Shown here: piece after piece, positions 5,805 through 11,542 of the stretch
Layout: each line of letters opens with the position of its first letter
Numbering within the stretch: the stretch's first letter is position 1
From: Thermoplasmata archaeon
Lineage (GTDB): Archaea > Thermoplasmatota > Thermoplasmata > UBA184
Length of the DNA stretch: 11,542 nucleotides
NCBI GenBank assembly: GCA_027314845.1
Contig: DAHVAA010000034.1
Coordinates: 1 to 11,542 of the forward strand
Direction: 5' to 3'
Notes under the pieces: generated by a model
Databases searched by the model: none
What the model saw: only the letters and a program-made list of their open reading frames with translations
Told to the model about the DNA's origin: nothing
Made by a program: the position numbers and the translations under genes

Positions 5805-6746
5805 GTGCACCGGATCGGAAGTCCGAGGCCGTTCGCGATCCTGCTCTCGCTTGCGGCGGCGTTCGGCTGGGCGACCTACTACATCTTTGTCCTCGCCTTA
5901 ACGCCCGGCACAACCCCCGTCGCGATCCTCGTATATCCGTTCCTCTTCGGCGGGGTCGCCTACGCGGCGTGGACCGTGGCCGAAGGGCACGGCGCCGCGT
6001 TCCTCCGGGCCTGGAGGGAGCCCGCGGCCTACCTCCGTACCGCCCTCCTGGTCGGGATGCAGCTGAGCGTCCTCGCGGCCACCTACCTGACCGGGCCAGT
6101 GGACGCTTCGCTCCTCTCGCTCATCGGGGACGTGGTCGCTACCCCGCTGATCGTCGCCTTCCTCCTCGGCGTCCACACAGAGCACATTCGGACCCCTGTC
6201 TTCGCGATCGGTCTCCTCTTGAGCCTCGCGGGGGGGACGATGGCGATCGTAGGGGGGCAGAGCCTCTCGGTCGTCCACGATTGGGGCTGGCTCGTCGTGC
6301 CGGTCGTCCCGCTCACGGTGGCCCTGTACTTTCTCCTGACCGCCCAGGCGAACGCGCGCGCTCCGGCTTCGGCGGTGGTCGCTCAGTCGATGCTGGCGGC
6401 GGCGCTGATGACCGCGGCGATCTCCTTCGCGATCCCCGGCGGGTACCCCGGGCTCGTCGTCACCGCCCCGGTCCCGTTGCTCCTCCTGCTCGTGACCGGG
6501 GTCACGAGCTTCTTCCTCGCCCCCGCGCTCTACTTCATCGCGCTCGGAAAGGTCGGGCTCGTCATTCCGCCGATGCTCATGACCGGGATCCCGGTGTTCA
6601 CCCTCCTCCTCAGCGCGGTCGTGCTCGGGATCGGCCTCCCGCTTCTCGGCGTGTTCGGGATCCCGGTCGCGGTGGTCGGCGCGCTCTTTACGCTCCGCGG
6701 GGAGTCCGGCGACGAGCGGACCGGGTCGGCGGGTCGCTCGGAGTAG
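5805..6746 (+). CDS. EamA / DMT-superfamily permease
   Basis: This 313-residue protein has about ten hydrophobic helices in two halves of five, the architecture of EamA-type drug/metabolite transporters. The first half (about 10-150) carries FGWATYYIF at the end of helix 1 and DASLLSLIGDVVATPLIVAFLLG (98-122), the helix 4-5 region with the typical loop into a backup helix. The second half (160-297) repeats the pattern, with GVTSFFLAPALYFIALGKVG (232-251) and PVFTLLLSAVVLG (263-275). A short charged tail follows. The family exports metabolites, amino acids or nucleotide-sugar-like compounds; the sequence does not reveal the substrate. The start is GTG; the first residues (MHRIGSPRPF) are a short basic leader that would face the cytosol. 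The proximity to purM may mean cotranscription but gives no firm clue to function. It converges on polB, 21 bases away. Confidence 0.88.
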   Translation: MHRIGSPRPFAILLSLAAAFGWATYYIFVLALTPGTTPVAILVYPFLFGGVAYAAWTVAEGHGAAFLRAWREPAAYLRTALLVGMQLSVLAATYLTGPVDASLLSLIGDVVATPLIVAFLLGVHTEHIRTPVFAIGLLLSLAGGTMAIVGGQSLSVVHDWGWLVVPVVPLTVALYFLLTAQANARAPASAVVAQSMLAAALMTAAISFAIPGGYPGLVVTAPVPLLLLLVTGVTSFFLAPALYFIALGKVGLVIPPMLMTGIPVFTLLLSAVVLGIGLPLLGVFGIPVAVVGALFTLRGESGDERTGSAGRSE

Positions 6747-6760
6747 GCCGCGGTGCGGCC
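6746..6760. terminator. Perfect hairpin between convergent EamA and polymerase genes
   Basis: GGCCGC-GGT-GCGGCC has 6-base arms and a 3-base loop. It begins at the last base of the EamA stop and ends seven bases before the polymerase stop, filling most of the 21-base gap. Being symmetric, it can form in both transcripts. No T-rich tract is present. Confidence 0.38.
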
Positions 6761-6767
6761 GGCGGGA

Positions 6768-9230
6768 TCACTGGTAATCCGCGAGGCTGCGATTGGCCGT
6801 TTTGCGTTTTGCCGGCTTTCCGAGGTCCGCGACCGAGGTCTCGAGCGTAGCGGGGGGACCCGCCTCGACCGTCGGGAGGCGCTCGGCGCCTCCGAGGCGA
6901 CGCTGGCGGCTCCCTCCGAGGAGCGCGGAGGCGTCCCAGTCGTACACCTCCGTCACCCGGGCCAGGGTCTGGGCCACGCGGTCGGCGTAGTACTCCCAAT
7001 CCGGTTGCTTCGTGAACGGACGGCCCTCCACCCACGGCTCGATCTCCTGCGGGCCCTTGCGGGAGTCGGTCACGATCCAGGCGACGCGCATGCCGGGGAT
7101 CACGTCATACCCCTCGGCCCGGAGCTGCTTGAACACGCGCAGGAACGGAAGGGCGTCCCGTGTCGACTCGTTGTACTCGCTCTCGTTGCGGACGGTGCGG
7201 GCGATGACGAGGCGCTCGACCGGGACCCCTCGGTTCCGCACCGCGCCCACGAGCTCCCGAGCGCGCTTCACCGCGCCGTCGGTATCCCCCCGGAGGACGA
7301 GGTCGAAGACCTCCATCAGGGCCTCCGATTGATAGTCGAAGGCATCCGTCCGTCGCGTCTCGTACCCCCGTACGACGAGCTCCTCCCGGGGCCAGACGGT
7401 CCGGCCGACGTAGCGCTTCTTGACGCCGTGAGAAAAGAACGACTCGAAGACCGACTGGAACTCGAAGGTCGTCCCCTCGTGCGTGAACCGCTTTGCGACC
7501 GTCTCGCCGAACTCCTTCGCCCCCTCCAGGCTCTCCACCGGCGAGCGAACGAAGACCGAGTCGGTGTCGGAGTAGACCACCTCGTAGCCGTCCGTCTCGA
7601 GCGCCCGGATGATCGAGGTGATCGCCTCGCGAGCGAAGGACGTGATCGCGGCTCCGATATCCTTGTTCGTGAACCGGTAGAAGCTCGAAGCGAGCACGCC
7701 GTAGAACGAGTTCATCAGCACCTTCACGGCGTTCTGCAGACCGTCGTAGTAGGCGGCCAGCTCGGGGGTGGCGGCCTCGCGCTGCGCCCGGCGGAAGCGG
7801 TCCCGGTCGGCCAGGAGCTCCTCGAGGATCTCCGGGATGAGCCCGCGCCGCACGTCCCTCGGTACGAACCGGGCGCCCGAGGGCGCGACCGTCGTCCCCG
7901 CCTCCGCGTCGAGGGTCGTGAAGCAGAGGTTCTTCGAGATGATGATCGACGGGTACATCGACTTGAAGTCGAGGACGACGACCCAGCGGTACATCCCGGG
8001 GCGGATCGCGTGGACGTACCCGCCCTCGATGGGGTTATCGCGGCCGCCGAAGTGGCTCATCGGGACGCCGACCCCGCGTCGGTCGGCCCGCGGGATCAGC
8101 ATCGCGTCGATGAACAGCGACGTTCGTCCGTTGAGCCCCTCCTCGAGCGGGAGGTGGGCGACCGTGGCAAGGTCCGCCGCCTTCTCGATCGTACGCAGGC
8201 GCTGAAGGATCCGGAGCGCGAGGTCCGCGTCGTGTTCGCAGTACTCCATCACGCGCGCGGGGTCGCGGGCCCACTCCTCATCGATGTTGCGGCGGTCGAC
8301 GGCCAGCTTCGAGTCACCGAGAAGGGTCCGGGCGACGAACTGAAGGGTCTCCTGCTTCGGCTTGAGGTCGCGGCGGGCCGACCACCAGGCATCGGCGACG
8401 ACCCGGCCGGCGACCTTCCACAGCCGCTCGCCGAACTCCGACGGGCCGGAGTGCTCCCGACCGATCGGGAGTGTAGCGAGCCCGGTGGCACCGGCGCGCT
8501 CCATGAGCAAGGGGAAGTCGTACCCTCCGATGTTGTACCCCGTGATCACGTCCGGGTCTTCGGCGAGGACGACCTCGACGAACCGCTCGAGGATGCGACG
8601 CTCGCTCGGGTCGCTGATGCGGAAGGTGGTCCGCTCTCGGCCCCCGCCGTCCGAGACGCCGCAGATCGTGAAGATCGTCCGGGCGCGGATCGCGTTCTCG
8701 ATGTCGAAGGAGAGGACGCGCAGGGCCGGTCGGAACGGCTCGGTCGGACGGATGTCCGGTCCGGATCCGGTCACGATGCGAACCACGTCCGGGACGGTGT
8801 AGCGCATCCGCACCGGCTCCGGCTCCTCCTCCGCTTCGAACGCGACCGTGAGCCCAAGGTGACGGTCGTAGAGGAAGCGATGGACGAACGGGATGTCGCA
8901 GGCGAGCACGCTCGACTCGTCGCCGCGGCGTCGGTAGCGGTCGCGGTATTGCGGGACGAGCCACGGACGATGAAGGGTCACCCGCAACGCCGTCCGATCG
9001 CGACCACCGACCCAGGTGGTGATCTCCTTCGTCTCGACGATCTCGGGGTCCTTCGTGAGCTGGTCGCGGATCTCGGCGGTCGGTTCCGTGATCACGAAGT
9101 AGGGGCGAAACCCGTAGTAGCGCGCCACAAGGGGCTGGCCTTCACGGGTCCGGCCGAAGAGCTCGACGACCACCTCGTCGCCTTGGGCCTGGTAGGAACC
9201 GTCTAGGACGAACAGCTCGACCGTGCGCAC
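6768..9230 (-). CDS. polB: Family B DNA polymerase (archaeal PolB)
   Basis: Replicative and repair DNA polymerase of 820 residues with an N-terminal domain, 3'-5' exonuclease and polymerase domains. Residues 41-45 (FRPYF) match the FEPYF segment of the uracil-sensing pocket in Pyrococcus-type enzymes, and CDIPFVHRFL (111-120) also matches. Exonuclease motifs: SFDIE (174-178), GYNIGGYDFP (231-240) and Exo III Y330 to D334. Polymerase motifs: DFKSMYPSII (421-430), K503 to NSFYG (507-511), YSDTDS (553-558) and KKRY (604-607). All catalytic acids are present, so both activities should be intact. After the thumb, residues 775-820 form a tail in which the usual PCNA-binding box is degenerate (QRRLGGAERL). 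The GTG start at 9230 has TTTAAT centred 26 bases upstream, overlapping the stop of the glycosylase gene, so the polymerase can be transcribed alone as well as from the upstream gene. Confidence 0.96.
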   Translation of the reverse strand: MRTVELFVLDGSYQAQGDEVVVELFGRTREGQPLVARYYGFRPYFVITEPTAEIRDQLTKDPEIVETKEITTWVGGRDRTALRVTLHRPWLVPQYRDRYRRRGDESSVLACDIPFVHRFLYDRHLGLTVAFEAEEEPEPVRMRYTVPDVVRIVTGSGPDIRPTEPFRPALRVLSFDIENAIRARTIFTICGVSDGGGRERTTFRISDPSERRILERFVEVVLAEDPDVITGYNIGGYDFPLLMERAGATGLATLPIGREHSGPSEFGERLWKVAGRVVADAWWSARRDLKPKQETLQFVARTLLGDSKLAVDRRNIDEEWARDPARVMEYCEHDADLALRILQRLRTIEKAADLATVAHLPLEEGLNGRTSLFIDAMLIPRADRRGVGVPMSHFGGRDNPIEGGYVHAIRPGMYRWVVVLDFKSMYPSIIISKNLCFTTLDAEAGTTVAPSGARFVPRDVRRGLIPEILEELLADRDRFRRAQREAATPELAAYYDGLQNAVKVLMNSFYGVLASSFYRFTNKDIGAAITSFAREAITSIIRALETDGYEVVYSDTDSVFVRSPVESLEGAKEFGETVAKRFTHEGTTFEFQSVFESFFSHGVKKRYVGRTVWPREELVVRGYETRRTDAFDYQSEALMEVFDLVLRGDTDGAVKRARELVGAVRNRGVPVERLVIARTVRNESEYNESTRDALPFLRVFKQLRAEGYDVIPGMRVAWIVTDSRKGPQEIEPWVEGRPFTKQPDWEYYADRVAQTLARVTEVYDWDASALLGGSRQRRLGGAERLPTVEAGPPATLETSVADLGKPAKRKTANRSLADYQ

Positions 9231-9251
9231 GGGGCGGCGAGCCGCTCCGCG

Positions 9252-9261
9252 CGATTAAAGG
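9252..9261 (-). promoter_or_regulatory. TATA box for polB, overlapping the glycosylase stop codon
   Basis: The reverse strand reads CCTTTAATCG. TTTAAT is centred 26.5 bases before the GTG at 9230, ideal for a leaderless start. The TAA stop of the upstream gene (9255-9257) is inside the box. Confidence 0.55.
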
Positions 9262-9884
9262 TTCGGCCCCGGACGGCGGCGCAGCCATTCTCCTAGCGTC
9301 TCGAGGTCCCGAAGCCAACGCTCGTTCCACCGGCGAGAACGGAGCGAGGCGGCCGGGTGCAACAACGGAAAGATCGGAGGGTTCGCGGTCCGCGGTACCC
9401 CCGCGGCTCGCAGGACCGGCGGGGCGGTCGGGTCCAGCGCCCGCAGCGCGTGCGCCCCCAGCGTAACCACGAGCTCCGGATGCAGCAGCCCAAGCTGGCG
9501 ATCGAGGAATGGCCGGCAGGTCCGCGCCGCGCGGGTGTCGAACCGGTTCTCGGGTGGCCGGCACTTGAGAAGGTTCAGCACGCCGAAATCGTCGGGCGGG
9601 AGTCCGAGAGCGCGGATCGCGGCGTCGAGCCGCTGACCGGACCGGCCCACGAAAGGGATCCCGACCCGGTCCTCTTCGGCCCCGGGTGCCTCGCCCACGA
9701 AAACGACGCGGGGAGCGAGCCCGCCCCGGTACACCACCGCGTGCGTCCGGACGGCGCCGAGGGGACAGCGTCGGCACGACCGGATCTCTTCCGAGAGCTG
9801 ATTCCACGCCGCAGAGCGCCCGCGCGGTACCGTCCGCGCGAGCGGGTCGGTCGTTCGGGAATGAGGGCTGCGCGGTCGGTCCAT
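9255..9884 (-). CDS. Uracil-DNA glycosylase, family 4 (4Fe-4S)
   Basis: This enzyme removes uracil from DNA to begin base excision repair. From the ATG at 9884 the protein has 209 residues, normal for the family. It shows the active-site motif GEAPGAEED (64-72), then GIPFVGRSGQRLD (75-87), NLLKCRPPENR (104-114) and LLHPAA (174-179), the second catalytic motif. Four cysteines at 37, 40, 108 and 123 (CRRC, KCRP, TCRP) match the iron-sulfur ligands of family 4. The frame extends to a GTG at 9932, giving 225 residues, but that codon directly follows the TATA element at 9936-9947, upstream of where transcription should begin, so I prefer the ATG. The gene lies 24 bases upstream of polB in the same direction and diverges from rpsL. 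Confidence 0.92.
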   Translation of the reverse strand: MDRPRSPHSRTTDPLARTVPRGRSAAWNQLSEEIRSCRRCPLGAVRTHAVVYRGGLAPRVVFVGEAPGAEEDRVGIPFVGRSGQRLDAAIRALGLPPDDFGVLNLLKCRPPENRFDTRAARTCRPFLDRQLGLLHPELVVTLGAHALRALDPTAPPVLRAAGVPRTANPPIFPLLHPAASLRSRRWNERWLRDLETLGEWLRRRPGPNL

Positions 9885-9935
9885 GCGAGCTCGGATGCCG
9901 CTCTTCGGGCTGGCGGAAGCGCGACGCGGCACGGA

Positions 9936-9947
9936 CCTTAAATAGGG
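9936..9947. promoter_or_regulatory. TATA element shared by divergent rpsL and glycosylase genes
   Basis: Forward CCTTAAATAGGG, reverse CCCTATTTAAGG: a good TATA box in both directions and the only one in this divergent gap. Forward transcription would start near 9967, about 9 bases before the rpsL ATG. Reverse transcription would start near 9915, about 30 bases before the glycosylase ATG. Confidence 0.6.
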
Positions 9948-9975
9948 CTACCCTGTGGCTCGGCCCCTTCGCGCC

Positions 9976-10410
9976 ATGACTCCGCCTTCCGGACTCAACA
10001 CTGCGGGCCGCTTGGCCCGTCTCCGTCAGCGGCGACGCTGGTCGGACCGGTACTACAAACGCCGCACGCTCCATCTGAAGGAACGGTCGGACCCGTTGGA
10101 GGGGGCCCCCCAGGCTCGGGGGATCGTGATCGAGAAGGTCGGGGTCGAGGCGAAGCAGCCGAACTCCGCGATCCGTAAGTGCATCAAGGTTCAACTGATC
10201 AAGAACGGCCGCCAGGTGACCGCCTTCGCGGTCGGGGACGGTGCGATCAACTTCATCGATGAGCACGACGAGGTCCTCGTCGAGGGGATCGGGGGCCGGA
10301 TGGGCCGGTCCTACGGCGACATCCCCGGCGTGCGATACAAGGTGATCCAAGTCAATAGCGTCTCGCTCGACGAGCTCGTCCGGGGTCGCAAGGAGAAGCC
10401 GGCCCGATGA
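9976..10410 (+). CDS. rpsL: Small ribosomal subunit protein S12 (uS12)
   Basis: S12 sits at the decoding centre of the small subunit and controls accuracy. The 144-residue protein matches archaeal S12 along its length. It has a basic N-terminal arm ([12 protein letters not shown]), [23 protein letters not shown] (39-61), the invariant decoding loop PNSAIRKC (62-69), [10 protein letters not shown] (91-100), GIGG, and [10 protein letters not shown] (114-123), followed by a basic tail. I take the ATG at 9976. A GTG at 9955 would add seven residues but lies ahead of the expected transcription start. The gene opens the str-type operon. Its stop overlaps the rpsG start (ATGA), so the two are translationally coupled. 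In many archaea nusA and rpl30e lie upstream; here a divergent glycosylase gene does. Confidence 0.97.
   Translation: MTPPSGLNTAGRLARLRQRRRWSDRYYKRRTLHLKERSDPLEGAPQARGIVIEKVGVEAKQPNSAIRKCIKVQLIKNGRQVTAFAVGDGAINFIDEHDEVLVEGIGGRMGRSYGDIPGVRYKVIQVNSVSLDELVRGRKEKPAR
10390..10395 (+). promoter_or_regulatory. Ribosome binding site for rpsG inside rpsL
   Basis: AAGGAG near the end of rpsL, 11 bases before the rpsG ATG at 10407. The start codon overlaps the rpsL stop as ATGA, so a terminating ribosome could also restart there. Confidence 0.4.
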
Positions 10411-11069
10411 GCGCGAACCCCGAGTCCCTCCGGCCGGTCGAGCCGGCGGCCGAAGAGGCCGGTCCGGTCGTCCAGCGCCCCCAACCTCCACCTCCGCCGC
10501 CGTTCTCGGTTCCGCCGTTGTTTGGCAAGTACCCGTTCGAGGGGATCGAGGTTCACGACCCCGGTCTCTTGCCGTACCTCTACCTTCATCCGGTCTACTC
10601 ACCGCACACGGAGGGTCGACTCACGGGACGGCCGTTCCTCAAGTCCCGCATGCATCTCGTAGAACGGCTCGCGAACCATCTGATGAAGGGCGGGAAGTTC
10701 ACGGGGAAGAAGTCGAAGGCCCTCGCGACCATCCGCAAGGCGTTCGACGAGCTCGCCCAGAAGGAAGGGAAGAACCCTCTCCAGATGCTGGTGGACGCGG
10801 TCGAGAACGCCGCGCCCCGCGAGGAGGTCACCCGTCTTCAGTTCGGCGGGATCTCCGTCCCGAGGGCGGTGGACGCCTCCCCGGCTCGGCGGCTCAATGT
10901 CGCGATCCGGAACCTCGCCCTCGGCGCGATCCAGTCCTCTCACAAATCCACGAAGCCGATCCACTCCTGCCTCGCGGACGAGATCCGTCTCGCGGCGAAG
11001 GGCGACCTGACCTCCTTCTCCGTCGGCCGGAAGGAAGAGGTCGAGCGAGTCGCCCAGTCGGCCCGCTGA
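10407..11069 (+). CDS. rpsG: Small ribosomal subunit protein S7 (uS7) with an N-terminal proline-rich extension
   Basis: S7 binds the 3' domain of 16S rRNA and begins assembly of the small-subunit head. From about residue 38 the 220-residue protein is typical archaeal S7: [17 protein letters not shown] (38-54), [36 protein letters not shown] and a C-terminal half containing [15 protein letters not shown] and [16 protein letters not shown]. The first 37 residues are extra: an acidic, Ala/Pro-rich stretch, then [10 protein letters not shown] with six consecutive prolines (27-32). The extension is in frame, uses codons like the rest, and its ATG overlaps the rpsL stop. A downstream start giving a normal length is not obvious, so the extension is probably translated. 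EF-2 follows 19 bases later. Confidence 0.96.
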   Translation: MSANPESLRPVEPAAEEAGPVVQRPQPPPPPPFSVPPLFGKYPFEGIEVHDPGLLPYLYLHPVYSPHTEGRLTGRPFLKSRMHLVERLANHLMKGGKFTGKKSKALATIRKAFDELAQKEGKNPLQMLVDAVENAAPREEVTRLQFGGISVPRAVDASPARRLNVAIRNLALGAIQSSHKSTKPIHSCLADEIRLAAKGDLTSFSVGRKEEVERVAQSAR

Positions 11070-11074
11070 GGACA

Positions 11075-11083
11075 GAGGAGGAG
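11075..11083 (+). promoter_or_regulatory. Strong ribosome binding site for EF-2
   Basis: GAGGAGGAG, five bases before the ATG at 11089. It is the strongest Shine-Dalgarno sequence in the window, fitting an internal operon gene that cannot be leaderless. Confidence 0.7.
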
Positions 11084-11088
11084 CCTGC

Positions 11089-11542
11089 ATGACGCACATT
11101 CGTAGCGAACTGGCGAAGGCCATCCCCGAGATGATGCGGAGCGTCGACAAGATCCGCAACATCGGGATCGTAGCGCACATCCACCATGGGAAGACGACGC
11201 TCTCGGACAACCTCCTCGCGGCAGCCGGGATGATCTCGACCGAGCTCGCGGGCAAGCAGCTCTACCTGAACTTCGACGAACAGGAGCAGGCGCGCCTCCT
11301 CACGATCAACCCCGCGGACGTCACGATCGTCCATGAGTTCGAGAAGGAGAACTACCTGATCAACCTCATCGACACCCCGGGTCACGTCGACTTCGGCGGG
11401 GACGTCACGCGGGCGATGCGGGCGGTCGACGGGGCGATCGTGGTCGTCTGCGCCGTCGAGGGTGTGATGGCCCAGACCGAGACCGTTCTTCGCCAGGCAC
11501 TGCGCGAGAAGGTGAAGCCGGTCCTGTTCATCAACAAGGTCG
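11089..11542 (+). CDS. fusA: Translation elongation factor EF-2, N-terminal part
   Basis: EF-2 is the GTPase that drives translocation on the archaeal ribosome. The window holds 151 residues of the G domain, cut within the NKxD motif. The start is fixed by the ATG after a strong ribosome binding site. Visible parts are RNIGIVAH leading to the P-loop, [17 protein letters not shown] in switch [27 protein letters not shown] (91-116) with the intact [20 protein letters not shown], and FINK at the edge. Two places depart from the family as I know it. The P-loop reads AHIHHGKTT where AHIDHGKTT is expected (His32 for Asp), and switch I reads RLLTIN where RGITIN is expected (Leu70-Leu71), although the key Thr72 is kept. 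This is either a divergent lineage-specific EF-2 or a paralogue; position after rpsG favours the main EF-2. Confidence 0.93.
   Translation, partial: MTHIRSELAKAIPEMMRSVDKIRNIGIVAHIHHGKTTLSDNLLAAAGMISTELAGKQLYLNFDEQEQARLLTINPADVTIVHEFEKENYLINLIDTPGHVDFGGDVTRAMRAVDGAIVVVCAVEGVMAQTETVLRQALREKVKPVLFINKV

Noticed and set aside
6753..9206. An 817-codon open frame on the forward strand opposite polB
   Set aside because: It mirrors the third-position GC of the polymerase gene, is rich in Arg, Asp, Val and Leu with no recognisable domain, and its partner frame carries every polymerase motif. It is a shadow.
1..11542. CRISPR array, insertion sequence, integrase, toxin-antitoxin or other defence system
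   Set aside because: No spaced direct repeats, transposase or recombinase motifs, terminal repeats or target duplications seen on either strand; the gene set is housekeeping plus membrane proteins.

Overview
The window reads as chromosomal DNA of a GC-rich archaeon, most likely a euryarchaeote of the Thermoplasmata side. Grounds: ribosomal proteins S12 and S7 followed by an EF-2-type (not EF-G) elongation factor; a family B DNA polymerase of the uracil-sensing archaeal type; a family 4 iron-sulfur uracil-DNA glycosylase; archaeal-type PurM and PyrC; and TATA-like boxes about 26 bases before many start codons, which implies leaderless transcripts. Six of the eleven start codons I chose are GTG. 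The class-level placement is inference; the archaeal assignment is firm.

Layout. Positions 1-655 (minus) hold the N-terminal part of a polytopic membrane protein cut by the window edge. Positions 875-1432 (minus) encode a three-helix membrane protein with a long hydrophilic tail. Divergent from it, 1614-2189 (plus) encodes a signal-peptide/single-helix membrane protein with a Pro/Ala-rich interior tail. An 84-residue CxxC protein (2245-2499) and a DedA-family membrane protein (2530-3204) follow on the plus strand. Dihydroorotase pyrC (3279-4619, minus) converges on dedA and diverges from purM (4701-5756, plus), so one step each of pyrimidine and purine synthesis are transcribed back to back from an 81-base gap. 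An EamA-type transporter (5805-6746, plus) then converges on DNA polymerase B (6768-9230, minus), which lies just downstream of uracil-DNA glycosylase (9255-9884, minus). Divergent from the glycosylase is the str-type ribosomal operon: rpsL (9976-10410), rpsG (10407-11069) and the start of the EF-2 gene (11089 to the right edge).

Functional links. Glycosylase and polymerase form a plausible uracil-repair and replication pair: archaeal B polymerases stall ahead of template uracil, which the glycosylase removes. S12, S7 and EF-2 form the decoding and translocation operon. The rest is housekeeping plus poorly known membrane proteins.

I found no tRNA, rRNA, CRISPR array, insertion sequence, integrase, phage gene or defence system, and no clear new multi-gene system. 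The points most worth a second look are substitutions in the GTPase motifs of EF-2, a proline-rich N-terminal extension with six consecutive prolines on S7, two divergent promoters that appear to share near-palindromic TATA elements, a recurring TATA-like motif ending in AGGG, and short perfect hairpins at both convergent gene junctions.
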